Shown: positions 1 through 8,848 of the stretch, piece by piece
Numbering within the stretch: the stretch's first letter is position 1
Layout: each line of letters opens with the position of its first letter
Assembly: GCF_018882185.1 (NCBI RefSeq)
Contig: NZ_JACVOY010000010.1
Span: 44,202-108,201, forward strand
Length of the DNA: 64,000 nucleotides
From: Polynucleobacter sp. AP-Latsch-80-C2
GTDB lineage: Bacteria; Pseudomonadota; Gammaproteobacteria; Burkholderiales; Burkholderiaceae
Direction: 5' to 3'
Notes under the pieces: model-generated
Database searches by the model: none
Told to the model about the DNA's origin: nothing
What the model saw: only the letters and a program-made list of their open reading frames with translations
Program-made: the position numbers and the translations under genes

Positions 1-432
1 CATATCGTGATATACACCGATGGCGCCTGTAAAGGCAATCCCGGACCAGGCGGCTGGGGAGCCGTTTTACGCTCTGGAAAGCATGAAAAACACCTTCATG
101 GCGGGGAAAAGCACACTACCAACAACCGTATGGAAATCAGCGCCGTGATCTTCGCACTTCGGGCCCTCAAACAGCGTAGCTCCGTAGAGCTTTGGACTGA
201 CTCCCAATATGTCCAAAAAGGGGTGACTGAATGGCTTGAGGGTTGGAAAAAACGAGGCTGGAAGACTGCCAGTAAAGATCCCGTGAAGAATGCTGATTTA
301 TGGCAAGAATTAGACGCCCTGCTCCCCGATCACGATATCTCTTGGCACTGGGTTCGTGGGCATAACGGACATCCTGGGAATGAGCTGGCCGATCAATTGG
401 CTAATAAAGGGGTGGAGGAGTTTTTACTATAA
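1..432 (+). CDS. rnhA: Ribonuclease HI (5'-truncated by window edge)
   Basis: RNase HI cuts the RNA strand of RNA-DNA hybrids, for example R-loops and Okazaki primers. The frame is open to base 1, so the true start lies outside the window; the GTG at 7 sits inside the first beta strand and is not the start. Numbered from that GTG, the four catalytic acids are visible: D5 (in YTDGACKG), E43 (RMEISA), D65 (TDSQY) and D129 (NELADQ), with the flexible-loop His in RGHNGH. The visible 143 residues are nearly the whole protein (about 150 expected). The next gene starts 111 bp downstream on the same strand. Identification is secure. Confidence 0.95.
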   Translation, partial: HIVIYTDGACKGNPGPGGWGAVLRSGKHEKHLHGGEKHTTNNRMEISAVIFALRALKQRSSVELWTDSQYVQKGVTEWLEGWKKRGWKTASKDPVKNADLWQELDALLPDHDISWHWVRGHNGHPGNELADQLANKGVEEFLL

Positions 433-543
433 GGCAAATAGCCCCAGCAGCCTTCGCTCCTGGGCCGCTTATGAGAGAATGCACTTGCGCTATAACGATC
501 AAAAACCCCATTAGAATCCTAAAAAACCAAGAAAAACGAGACC

Positions 544-1830
544 GTGTCAAAAATTGAATCTACGCTGAATAAATTACCAGCCAAAGTTTTCCAGCTATTC
601 GCTATTGCTAAGTCAAGCCTGTGCGCGTTATGGCAAAAATTATTGCCTCGCTTACCGCGCATTACCTTTTCATCTGCGAAGTCTTTTGTTCTGAAATTTA
701 AATGGCGCATCTTGATAGCGCTGATTGTGTTGTACGCAGGGTCTAAGACCTACGATTACTTTTTTCCAGCATCCGATAAGGCGGGTAGCCCAACTACGGT
801 TACTACTATCGTGGTGGATAAAAAGGATATTCCTCTCATTATTGAAGCTACCGGAACCATTGTTTCAAATGCCATTGTCGATATTAGGCCAATGATTACC
901 AATACGGTGGTCAAAATCAATGTCAAGGATGGTCAAGAGGTTAAAGCTGGGGATTTACTTTTTACACTAGATGATCGCAATGACAAGGCAAACTACGAAA
1001 AGCTGAAAGCCCTAGCAGACGATGCGCAAAGCCAATACATCCGCGCAAAAGAGCTGGTTGCTAAAAATTTCATTTCTAAGGCAGGTTTAGAAACTTCGGC
1101 CGCAAATGCCAAGTCCACACTGGCAGCGGCACGAGCAGCAGAAACCCAGCTATCCTTTGATTTCATCCGCTCCCCGATTGATGGGCGCGCGGGAATTGTG
1201 AATGTATTCCCAGGCTCGCTCGTACAAGCCAGTAACGTTGTTACTACAGCCACAAGCTCGACTGCAACATCCAGTGTTGGAGCGATGGTTACCATTACAC
1301 AGCTCAACCCCATTAATGTTCAGTTTGTTATTCCTGAAAAGGACATTCCCGTTTTGCTTGAGAATCAGCTTGATGGCGAGCCTATGTCCGTCCAAGTAAC
1401 TGTTGGTGATTCTGGCAAAAAGACCTACGAAGGTAAGGTTCTGGTGATTGATAACCAGGTTGATCCATCTATTGCAGCTGTCAGGGTGAAAGCCCAGATT
1501 CCGAATGTCGCAATGACATTACTGCCAGGCCAGTTTGCGCGTGTTTCCTTGGTCGCAAATACCTTGAAAGATGCGCTTTCTGTTCCCTCTCAAGCAATCA
1601 TCATGAATCCAAGAGGAAGCATTGTATATACGATAGATAAAGATGGAAAAGCTGTTTCCAAGCCGGTAAAAGTGATTTATGAATACCAAGGTTCTTCCGT
1701 GATTACTGGTATTGAAGCTGGCGACAAGGTAGTTGTTGAAGGGAAACAAAACCTGCGACCTGGAAGCAAGGTGCGCGAAGCTAAGCCTGAGACTACCCCC
1801 AATAACAATCCTGCGACAGAGAAAAAATGA
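544..1830 (+). CDS. RND efflux periplasmic adaptor (membrane fusion protein)
   Basis: Adaptor subunit of a tripartite RND efflux pump, joining the inner-membrane pump to an outer-membrane channel. It is 428 aa with a GTG start at 544. The first ~50 residues are basic and cytoplasmic, followed by one transmembrane anchor (about residues 53-70, WRILIALIVLYAG) and no lipobox. The lipoyl half-motifs flank a short alpha-hairpin (about 130-185), then come beta-barrel and membrane-proximal domains, in the MdtA/AcrA order. The stop overlaps the ATG of the pump gene by four bases (ATGA), so the two are translationally coupled. The unusually long cytoplasmic N-terminus could mean the real start is downstream, but no better ATG precedes the anchor. 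No outer-membrane TolC-type gene is nearby. Confidence 0.88.
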   Translation: MSKIESTLNKLPAKVFQLFAIAKSSLCALWQKLLPRLPRITFSSAKSFVLKFKWRILIALIVLYAGSKTYDYFFPASDKAGSPTTVTTIVVDKKDIPLIIEATGTIVSNAIVDIRPMITNTVVKINVKDGQEVKAGDLLFTLDDRNDKANYEKLKALADDAQSQYIRAKELVAKNFISKAGLETSAANAKSTLAAARAAETQLSFDFIRSPIDGRAGIVNVFPGSLVQASNVVTTATSSTATSSVGAMVTITQLNPINVQFVIPEKDIPVLLENQLDGEPMSVQVTVGDSGKKTYEGKVLVIDNQVDPSIAAVRVKAQIPNVAMTLLPGQFARVSLVANTLKDALSVPSQAIIMNPRGSIVYTIDKDGKAVSKPVKVIYEYQGSSVITGIEAGDKVVVEGKQNLRPGSKVREAKPETTPNNNPATEKK

Positions 1831-4800
1831 CGCTTTCCGAATTATGTATTCGGCGCCCCGTAATGACGGTGTTGCTTTCTATAGCAACCGTCGTTGCCGG
1901 AATAGTTGCCTACTTTAATATTCCTGTTGCAGCTTTACCAAGCTTTAACACCCCTATTATTTCTGTCAGCGCCTCCTTACCCGGCGCCTCACCAGAAAAT
2001 ATGGCCTCAGCTGTTGCATTGCCGCTAGAAAAAGAATTTTCAACGATTGATGGCATTACGGTTATTAGCTCTGTTAACTCATTGGGTAGCACCAGTATTA
2101 CACTTGAATTTAATAACAATCGTGATATTGATAAGGCTGCAGTAGATGTTCAAGCTGCATTGCTTAGGGCTCAAAAACGTCTGCCAATTGAAATGACAGT
2201 TCCACCGTCATATCGCAAGGTCAATCCAGCAGACACACCAGTCTTAGTCGTTCGTATGAATTCTCCATCGATTAGTTTGTCCGAATTAAATGCATACGCA
2301 GAAAACTTACTTTCTCCAAACTTATCCACTATTAGCGGTGTAGCTCAAGTATTGGTTTACGGCGCCAAACGTTATGCTGTTCGTATACGAGTTCATCCAG
2401 ATGAATTAGGTAACCGCAACCTCACGATGGATGACGTTGCAACTGCAGTCAACAAAGCGAACTCCAATAGTCCTGTTGGTGTTTTAGATGGTCCACGTCA
2501 GTCAATTACCATTTACGCCAATGAACAGCTTGTTAGGCCTGAAGACTTTGGCAATCTCATCATTAGTCAAAAAAATGGCTTGCCCATTTATCTTAAAGAT
2601 GTTGCTGAAGTTGTTGAGAGTTACGAAGATGTCAAAACGCTCGCAAGCGCGAATGGCGAAAGATCCATTGCAATTGCAGTATTGCGTCAGCCTAATGCAA
2701 ATACCGTAGAAGTTGTCAAATCAGTTAAGAAGTTGTTACCTCAACTACAAAAACAAATGCCTGATTCGATCAAACTTCAACTCCTGAACGATCGCTCTTT
2801 ATCTATTATTGAGGCGATTCATGATGTCAATCTCACTCTTGCTCTTACTGTTCTGCTAGTTGTATTGGTTATCTTCTTATTTCTAAAACATGCATCTGCA
2901 ACGATAATTCCATCCATTAGTCTGCCTATTTCACTGATTGGAGCATTCTTCCTCCTTTATTTCTTGGGGTACAGCCTAGATAACATTTCGCTTCTTGGAA
3001 TTACACTTGCCGTTGGCTTAGTGGTCGATGACGCCATTGTGGTGCTTGAAAATATCATGCGCTATATCGAAGAAGGTATGGAACCTCTTAAAGCCTCACT
3101 CAAAGGCAGCAAAGAGGTTGGGTTCACCATTATCTCAATCTCCATCTCATTAATTGCGGTATTTATCCCCCTCTTCTTTATGGCTGGCCCAATTGGCTTG
3201 TTATTTAGAGAGTTTGCAGTGGTAGTCTCCCTGTCCATCTTTGTATCAGCTATTGTCTCTTTAACAGTAGTTCCAATGTTATGCAGTCGATTCCTTCCAA
3301 AGCCTGGAGTGCATGCCAAGGAATTCACTATCAATAAAAAATTTGATCGATTCTTCGATTGGATGCTCTCAACCTATATTCACTATTTGGACCTAGCTTT
3401 ACGTCATCGAAAAACGGTCCTTTGGGGAGCAGTTGCTTCGTTTGTAATTACGGTATTTTTATTTATCAATAGTCCGAAGGGGTTTTTCCCTGAAGAGGAT
3501 ATCGGACAAATTCTTGCTACGACTGAGGCATCTGAAGATATTTCATTCGCTTCTATGCTTAAGCTACAAGATCGAGCCGCTGAACTTGTCCAGAATGATC
3601 CAAATGTTGAGAGCTCAATTTCCGTAGTGGGTGGTGGTGCTAGTTCAGGCAGAAATAATGGTCGTATTTTTATTATTCTGAAGCCAAAAAGTGATCGAGC
3701 TAAGATGGCCAAGATCATGGAAGGTCTACGTCAGAAATTCAAAGAAATACCAGGTCTTGTGGTGTATATGCGCCCAGTACAAAACTTACAGCTTGGTGGA
3801 CGAAGCAGTAAAAGCCGCTATCAATTTACTTTGCAAAGCGTAGGCTTTGAAGGCGTGAATGAATGGGCTGATAAGCTCATGCAAAAACTACGTACAGACC
3901 CAATATTTAGGGATGTTACAAGTGACTCACAACTAAAGGGGCTAAATGTCAAAATTGATATCGATCGAGAGAAGGCGGCTAGCGCAGGCGTTACTATCGC
4001 AGATATTCGTTCTGCCCTTTACTCTTCCTATGGTGAAAAGCAGGTATCGACCATCTACACACCCGTCAACACTTACTATGTGATTTTAGAAACCGCTGAG
4101 GAAGATCGACAGTATGAAGCTGACTTGAATAAAGTATTTGTTCGAGGTCGTGCTACCGACAAATTAATTCCGCTATCTAGCGTTGCAACCTTTACCAGAA
4201 CAATTGGTCCGACAGCAGTTAACCATCAAGGCCAGATTCCTGCAGTTACCCTCTCATTTAACTTGGCGCCTGATGTCTTCCTTGGAGATGCTACTAAGAA
4301 AATCGAAGAGTACACCAAAGAGATTGGTTTGCCACCTTCCATCATTACCAGCTATGGCGGTGATGCAGCGGTCTTTAAAGACAATCAATCAGGACAGGTG
4401 ATTTTGATTTTGGCTGCTCTTGGAGTGATCTACATTCTTTTGGGTGTTCTGTATGAGAGTTATATTCATCCACTGACCATCTTGGCTGGATTACCGTCAG
4501 CGGCCATTGGTGCAATCTTAGCGTTGAGAATTTTCGGATTTGAGCTTACGGTGATTGCTTCTATCGGTATTTTGCTGCTCATTGGTATTGTGAAGAAAAA
4601 TGCGATTTTGATGATTGACTTTGCACTGGATGCACAGCGCAATCGTGGCTTGACACCGGAAAAGGCCATACTAGAAGCTTGTGTACTCCGCTTCAGACCT
4701 ATCATGATGACCACTTTCGCGGCCTTGATGGGCGCCCTGCCAATTGCACTTGGTATTGGTGCTGGCGCTGAGTTGCGTCAACCTCTTGGTATTAGCGTAG

Positions 4801-4925
4801 TTGGTGGCCTGATATTCTCGCAATTCGTGACCTTGATCATTACGCCTGTGATTTATCTTTATCTAGATAAGTACGCTGGTAATGGACCTATGGAGATTCC
4901 CGCTTCCATCCTTGAAGGTACCTAA
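1827..4925 (+). CDS. RND efflux pump, HAE1-type inner-membrane permease
   Basis: Proton-driven multidrug or solvent efflux pump of the AcrB/MdtB family, 1032 aa, the usual length. It has 12 transmembrane helices in two halves, each followed by a large periplasmic loop. The TM4 proton-relay pair is present in GLVVDDAIVVLEN and the TM10 lysine in GIVKKNAILMIDF, so it should be an active pump. It begins inside the stop codon of the adaptor gene and ends one base into dnaQ (TAATG), so translation may continue into dnaQ. Substrate cannot be told from sequence. Confidence 0.94.
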   Translation: MTLSELCIRRPVMTVLLSIATVVAGIVAYFNIPVAALPSFNTPIISVSASLPGASPENMASAVALPLEKEFSTIDGITVISSVNSLGSTSITLEFNNNRDIDKAAVDVQAALLRAQKRLPIEMTVPPSYRKVNPADTPVLVVRMNSPSISLSELNAYAENLLSPNLSTISGVAQVLVYGAKRYAVRIRVHPDELGNRNLTMDDVATAVNKANSNSPVGVLDGPRQSITIYANEQLVRPEDFGNLIISQKNGLPIYLKDVAEVVESYEDVKTLASANGERSIAIAVLRQPNANTVEVVKSVKKLLPQLQKQMPDSIKLQLLNDRSLSIIEAIHDVNLTLALTVLLVVLVIFLFLKHASATIIPSISLPISLIGAFFLLYFLGYSLDNISLLGITLAVGLVVDDAIVVLENIMRYIEEGMEPLKASLKGSKEVGFTIISISISLIAVFIPLFFMAGPIGLLFREFAVVVSLSIFVSAIVSLTVVPMLCSRFLPKPGVHAKEFTINKKFDRFFDWMLSTYIHYLDLALRHRKTVLWGAVASFVITVFLFINSPKGFFPEEDIGQILATTEASEDISFASMLKLQDRAAELVQNDPNVESSISVVGGGASSGRNNGRIFIILKPKSDRAKMAKIMEGLRQKFKEIPGLVVYMRPVQNLQLGGRSSKSRYQFTLQSVGFEGVNEWADKLMQKLRTDPIFRDVTSDSQLKGLNVKIDIDREKAASAGVTIADIRSALYSSYGEKQVSTIYTPVNTYYVILETAEEDRQYEADLNKVFVRGRATDKLIPLSSVATFTRTIGPTAVNHQGQIPAVTLSFNLAPDVFLGDATKKIEEYTKEIGLPPSIITSYGGDAAVFKDNQSGQVILILAALGVIYILLGVLYESYIHPLTILAGLPSAAIGAILALRIFGFELTVIASIGILLLIGIVKKNAILMIDFALDAQRNRGLTPEKAILEACVLRFRPIMMTTFAALMGALPIALGIGAGAELRQPLGISVVGGLIFSQFVTLIITPVIYLYLDKYAGNGPMEIPASILEGT

Positions 4926-5635
4926 TGCGTCAAGTTATTCTCGATACTGAAACTACCGGCTTAAATCCTGCTACTGGCGATCGGATTATTGAGATTGGCT
5001 GCGTTGAAATGATGGGGCGTCGCCTCACAGACAGAACATTTCATTACTACATTAATCCCGAGCGCGATATTGATGCTGGTGCTTTTGCTGTTCACGGCTT
5101 ATCTAGGGAATTCCTTTCTGATAAACCTGTTTTTGGCAGTATTGTTGAGCAGCTCATTGAATTTGTGGATGGCGCTGAAATTGTTATTCATAATGCCGCG
5201 TTTGACTTAGGATTCTTAGATAACGAGTTTGCCCTCTTAAAACGTCCACCGTTTCGCAATTTAGCATGTAAAGTTACCGATACCTTATTGGAGGCTCGTC
5301 AGATGTTTCCAGGAAAGCGAAATTCCTTGGATGCACTTTGTGATCGCTTTTCGATAAGTAATCAACATCGAACTTTACATGGCGCGTTATTAGATGCACA
5401 GCTTCTCGCTGAAGTTTATGTAGCAATGACTAGGGGTCAAGAAGATTTATCAATTGACTTAATCGACTATACCGTTGGATCGGACTCTTCGGGACAAGTC
5501 AAACCATTGCCCACCAGCTTGAAATTTATTGCCGCTAGCGATGAAGACTGTCAGCTCCATGAAAAGGTTCTAGCTGAAATAGCAAAGGCAAGTAAAAAGG
5601 ACTCCGTATGGAGTCCTTTTCAAAAAACCGAGTGA
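4925..5635 (+). CDS. dnaQ: DNA polymerase III epsilon subunit (3'-5' proofreading exonuclease)
   Basis: Proofreading exonuclease of the replicative polymerase core. At 236 aa it matches the family. The DEDDh exonuclease motifs are all visible: Exo I DTETTG (residues 7-12), Exo II IHNAAFDLGFLD (about 93-104) and Exo III HGALLDAQL with its catalytic His and Asp. The C-terminal ~60 residues form the alpha-subunit-binding tail. Its ATG shares one base with the RND pump stop, so it is probably co-transcribed with that pump. The last 14 codons contain a strong terminator hairpin (see 5595-5620). In enterobacteria dnaQ is a neighbour of rnhA; here the pump pair separates them. Confidence 0.96.
   Translation: MRQVILDTETTGLNPATGDRIIEIGCVEMMGRRLTDRTFHYYINPERDIDAGAFAVHGLSREFLSDKPVFGSIVEQLIEFVDGAEIVIHNAAFDLGFLDNEFALLKRPPFRNLACKVTDTLLEARQMFPGKRNSLDALCDRFSISNQHRTLHGALLDAQLLAEVYVAMTRGQEDLSIDLIDYTVGSDSSGQVKPLPTSLKFIAASDEDCQLHEKVLAEIAKASKKDSVWSPFQKTE
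5595..5620. terminator. Bidirectional rho-independent terminator inside the 3' end of dnaQ
   Basis: An 11-bp perfect stem, AAAAGGACTCC (5595-5605) and GGAGTCCTTTT (5610-5620), closes a GTAT loop. On the plus strand it ends in TTTTC and on the minus strand in TTTTTACTT, so it can end both dnaQ transcription and that of the convergent dehydrogenase gene. It lies wholly inside dnaQ coding sequence, before the stop at 5633-5635. Confidence 0.8.
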
Positions 5636-5642
5636 TAACGTT

Positions 5643-6734
5643 TTAAACAGCCGCTGCAATCGCTTTACCTAAGTCATCAGTCTTGGCATTTCCGCCAAGG
5701 TCTGGCGTCAATGGCGCATGTCCTGGACCTGAAGCCAGCACCTTCTCAATTGCAGAGAAAATAGCCTGCCCAGCTTCTGGGTAACCCAAATGATCGAGCA
5801 TCATTGCACCACTCCAGATTTGACCAATGGGATTGGCAATCATCTTGCCGAAGATATCCGGGGCTGATCCATGAACCGGTTCAAATAGTGATGGAAATTT
5901 ACCTTCAGGATTAATGCTTCCAGATGGGGCTACTGCGATAGTCCCAGTACAAGCTGGCCCAAGGTCCGACAAGATATCGCCAAAGAGGTTACTAGCAACA
6001 ACGACATCGAAACGATCTGGATTCATAACAAAGTGTGCCGCCAAAATATCGATATGATATTTGTCGGTGCGGACATCTGTAAATTTCTTGGACATTGCCT
6101 CAACACGCTCATCCCAATAAGGCATCGTGATGGCGATACCATTTGACTTAGTAGCAGAAGTTAAGTGCTTTTTAGGGCGGCTTTGGGCTAAGTCAAATGC
6201 ATATTGCAAAATTCGGTCAACGCCCTGTCTAGTAAAAATAGATTCTTGAATCACAAACTCGCGGTCTGTATCGGGGAACATTTTTCCACCAACGCTAGAG
6301 TATTCGCCTTCAGTATTTTCACGGACAACAAAGAAATCAATATCGCCAGGCTTTCGATTCGCCAGAGGACAAGGTACACCAGGCAATAAACGGACTGGGC
6401 GTAAATTAACGTACTGATCAAAACCGCGGCGGAACTGAATCAAACTTCCCCATAGGGAAACGTGATCAGGAAGAATGTCGGGCATACCAACAGCGCCAAA
6501 GAAAATAGCGTCGTATTTCATCAAGGTATCGAACCAATCGTCAGGCATCATCTTGCCGTGCTTGAGGTAGTAATCGCAGCTTGCAAAATCAAAATGATCA
6601 AACTGCATACCAATTCCAAATTTACGATTAGCAGCTTCAAGGGCACGAATACCCTCTGGCATCACTTCTTTGCCAATGCCATCGCCAGCAATCACTGCAA
6701 TCTTTGGATTCTTAAATATTTTTTTTGCATTCAT
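5643..6734 (-). CDS. Tartrate/D-malate dehydrogenase (isocitrate/isopropylmalate dehydrogenase family)
   Basis: NAD-dependent beta-hydroxyacid oxidative decarboxylase, 363 aa. It opens with the family signature IAVIAGDGIGKEVMPE, carries the substrate-loop arginine region and the VRENTEGEYSS segment, and has the Mg-binding GDILSDL motif. The N-terminal half reads like tartrate dehydrogenase/D-malate dehydrogenase (TtuC/DmlA type) rather than LeuB, which fits the lack of leuCD nearby. It converges on dnaQ and shares a terminator with it. Exact substrate (tartrate, D-malate or another 2-hydroxy acid) is not resolvable here. Confidence 0.85.
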   Translation of the reverse strand: MNAKKIFKNPKIAVIAGDGIGKEVMPEGIRALEAANRKFGIGMQFDHFDFASCDYYLKHGKMMPDDWFDTLMKYDAIFFGAVGMPDILPDHVSLWGSLIQFRRGFDQYVNLRPVRLLPGVPCPLANRKPGDIDFFVVRENTEGEYSSVGGKMFPDTDREFVIQESIFTRQGVDRILQYAFDLAQSRPKKHLTSATKSNGIAITMPYWDERVEAMSKKFTDVRTDKYHIDILAAHFVMNPDRFDVVVASNLFGDILSDLGPACTGTIAVAPSGSINPEGKFPSLFEPVHGSAPDIFGKMIANPIGQIWSGAMMLDHLGYPEAGQAIFSAIEKVLASGPGHAPLTPDLGGNAKTDDLGKAIAAAV

Positions 6735-6797
6735 GAATAAGTCTCTTGTATGGGGGTTTTTTGATAGGAAAATTTTACCGCTATATAGCCCATGGGC

Positions 6798-7457
6798 TTA
6801 GCTAATGGCGCGACGAATTTCATCGGGGGCTTTTTTAACGCTACCGACAGACTCGCTATCGTGTTCACTCGTATTTTCAATCGTTTCAGGAATATCTTCT
6901 TGCATACGAATGTTGTCTTTAGGGCAGATAGGCGCTCCATAACTAGCCCATTTCTTGAGCAAAGTAACCTCAAAGCCACATTGTCCGCATTTAGCTTTGC
7001 TGCGGCTGGCATTGCTTGGTCTAGGTGGTGGAAAAACAATCGCTTGGTGTGGATATGGACCTAATTCTTGGCTAATCATCATCAGACGAACGGTAAGCTC
7101 TTCAGTGGCATGAGCCATCCTTGCTGGACCCTCTAGACCTACGGTTTGAGCAATCCCCTTAAAGTCCTCTCCATGCCCACTGAAGCAGTCATCTACAGCA
7201 TGGCAAAGCTCATGAACTAAGGTATCTAAAAGCTGAACAGGATCATCAATTTTTGGGGAAATGAAGATCTCATTGACACCACCTACCGAGCGCTCCCTTG
7301 GCCAACACTGCCCCAGAGTTGTTCTAGGACTGCTAGAGGCTGGAAAGCCACAAGAAACTCTGACTGGTGGAATGGCATAACCTGCTTTAGAAAAAACAGG
7401 TTCTAAGTGTTTCACGGCATCGTCAAGCCATGCTTCTCTTACGGAATGTTGCTTCAT
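6798..7457 (-). CDS. SprT-like zinc metalloprotease-family protein
   Basis: A 219 aa SprT-like protein. The zinc-binding HExxH motif is present as HELCHAVDD (about residues 87-95), with a further conserved His downstream in SGHGEDF. A C-terminal zinc-ribbon-like segment has CGQCGF and a later PICPKDN. The last ~35 residues are acidic and low in complexity. SprT-like proteins bind or cut DNA-associated proteins, but the role of the bacterial family members is poorly known. It starts 70 bp from the divergent amidase gene, so the two probably share a promoter region. Confidence 0.8.
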   Translation of the reverse strand: MKQHSVREAWLDDAVKHLEPVFSKAGYAIPPVRVSCGFPASSSPRTTLGQCWPRERSVGGVNEIFISPKIDDPVQLLDTLVHELCHAVDDCFSGHGEDFKGIAQTVGLEGPARMAHATEELTVRLMMISQELGPYPHQAIVFPPPRPSNASRSKAKCGQCGFEVTLLKKWASYGAPICPKDNIRMQEDIPETIENTSEHDSESVGSVKKAPDEIRRAIS

Positions 7458-7527
7458 TTGATCAAATTTCTAGGGTGGTTCAAAACGTTAAATTGCGATC
7501 ATACGCCACCCTTAGTAGAATATTCAG

Positions 7528-8838
7528 ATGAAAGATCTAGAAAGCCTCAGCGCGACTCAGGCAGCTAAGGCTCTCGCCAGACGAGAGATAAAAGCCACTG
7601 ATTTACTTCTCTCCTGCCTTGACCGCATAGGACAACGTGAAAGCCCTGTGAAGCCATGGGCCAGCCTTGGCAAGGAGAATGCCCTCAGCTGCGCCAAAGA
7701 TCTCGATAAAGGGGCTATTAAGGGCCTTTTGCATGGACTGCCAATTGGGGTAAAGGATCTTTTTGATACCTATGACCTACCTACAAGCTATGGCTCGCCT
7801 ATTTATGCCAATCATTACCCGGTGGTTGATGCTGTTTCTGTAGCACTGATGCGTCAGGCTGGAGGCATCATCTTAGGGAAAACCGTCAGCACCGAATTTG
7901 CGACTTTTAAACCCCCGATTACGGTCAATCCACACCATGGTAGGTTCACGCCCGGGGGTTCTTCTAGCGGCTCGGCAGCTGCTGTCGCCGATTTTATGGT
8001 CCCACTCGCTACTGGCAGCCAAACAGCGGGATCCATTATTCGACCAGCCTCATATTGCGGTGTAGTTGGCTTTAAGCCTAGCTTCGGAAAGATCATGACG
8101 GCGGGCGTAAAAGCACTTGCCCCCTCTCTCGATACTTTGGGATGCTTCGGGCGCAGTGTCGGTGACGTTGCGCTTGGCGTTGCTGCCATGAGTGATGATC
8201 ATGATTTAATCAATATTAAAGACCTTCATAACAAACCTCGCATCGGCATTTGTAAAACGGAGGATTGGTCATTGGCCAGCAAGGAAACCGCTGCGGCACT
8301 AGCCTTAGCAAGATTTACTGCGGAGTCCATTGCCAAAGGCGCGGTAAATGACATCCATCTTCCTATTGAATGCAAAGATCTTACTCAGACACAAGCGCGC
8401 ATTATGAGTTCTGAAATGTCACGCGCCCTTCTTTTTGAGCGCATGCATTTTGCAAAAAAGTTGAGCCCTCAACTCATCAAGCAACTAACTGAAGGCGCTC
8501 AAATTCACTACGATCAATATCAAAGCGATCTAGTGAAGACGCTTTCGGCAAGATCATCACTAAAGCAATTATTGAATCAAGAAATTGATATCTTGATTGC
8601 TCCTAGCGCTTTAGGCGAAGCGCCTTTGGCAAAAGAAGGGACGGGTGATCCAGTATTTTGTCGTGGCTGGACATTATTAGGACTGCCCTGCATCAATCTT
8701 AATATTAGCCATGGTCCCAATGGACTTCCCGTTGGCATTCAACTGATAGCTGGATTTGGAAAAGATCACTTCTTATTAAGTGCCGCAAGAGCATTTGCGC
8801 TCGCATTGCCTGATCCCGCGTTGCGAGACCAGGCCTAG
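7528..8838 (+). CDS. Amidase signature family hydrolase
   Basis: Amidase of the GatA/AtzF superfamily, 436 aa. The Ser-cisSer-Lys triad is visible: Lys76 in GLPIGVKDLF, the GGSSSGSAAAV serine cluster at 143-153, and the nucleophile Ser169 in TAGSIIRPA. It hydrolyses a small amide; the substrate is unknown. It is not GatA, since no gatB or gatC is adjacent and the C-terminal half is shorter. It converges on a Bug receptor gene 10 bp away. Its own promoter lies in the 70 bp shared with the SprT-like gene. Confidence 0.88.
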   Translation: MKDLESLSATQAAKALARREIKATDLLLSCLDRIGQRESPVKPWASLGKENALSCAKDLDKGAIKGLLHGLPIGVKDLFDTYDLPTSYGSPIYANHYPVVDAVSVALMRQAGGIILGKTVSTEFATFKPPITVNPHHGRFTPGGSSSGSAAAVADFMVPLATGSQTAGSIIRPASYCGVVGFKPSFGKIMTAGVKALAPSLDTLGCFGRSVGDVALGVAAMSDDHDLINIKDLHNKPRIGICKTEDWSLASKETAAALALARFTAESIAKGAVNDIHLPIECKDLTQTQARIMSSEMSRALLFERMHFAKKLSPQLIKQLTEGAQIHYDQYQSDLVKTLSARSSLKQLLNQEIDILIAPSALGEAPLAKEGTGDPVFCRGWTLLGLPCINLNISHGPNGLPVGIQLIAGFGKDHFLLSAARAFALALPDPALRDQA

Positions 8839-8848
8839 TGATATCGTT

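Noticed and set aside
440..475. CCCAG/CTGGG inverted repeat after rnhA as a terminator
   Set aside because: The stem is short, the loop is large and no T-run follows.
993..1313. Opposite-strand open frames inside the RND, mmsA, nuo and pnp genes
   Set aside because: They lie wholly within well-supported genes, have no ribosome binding sites and no family resemblance.
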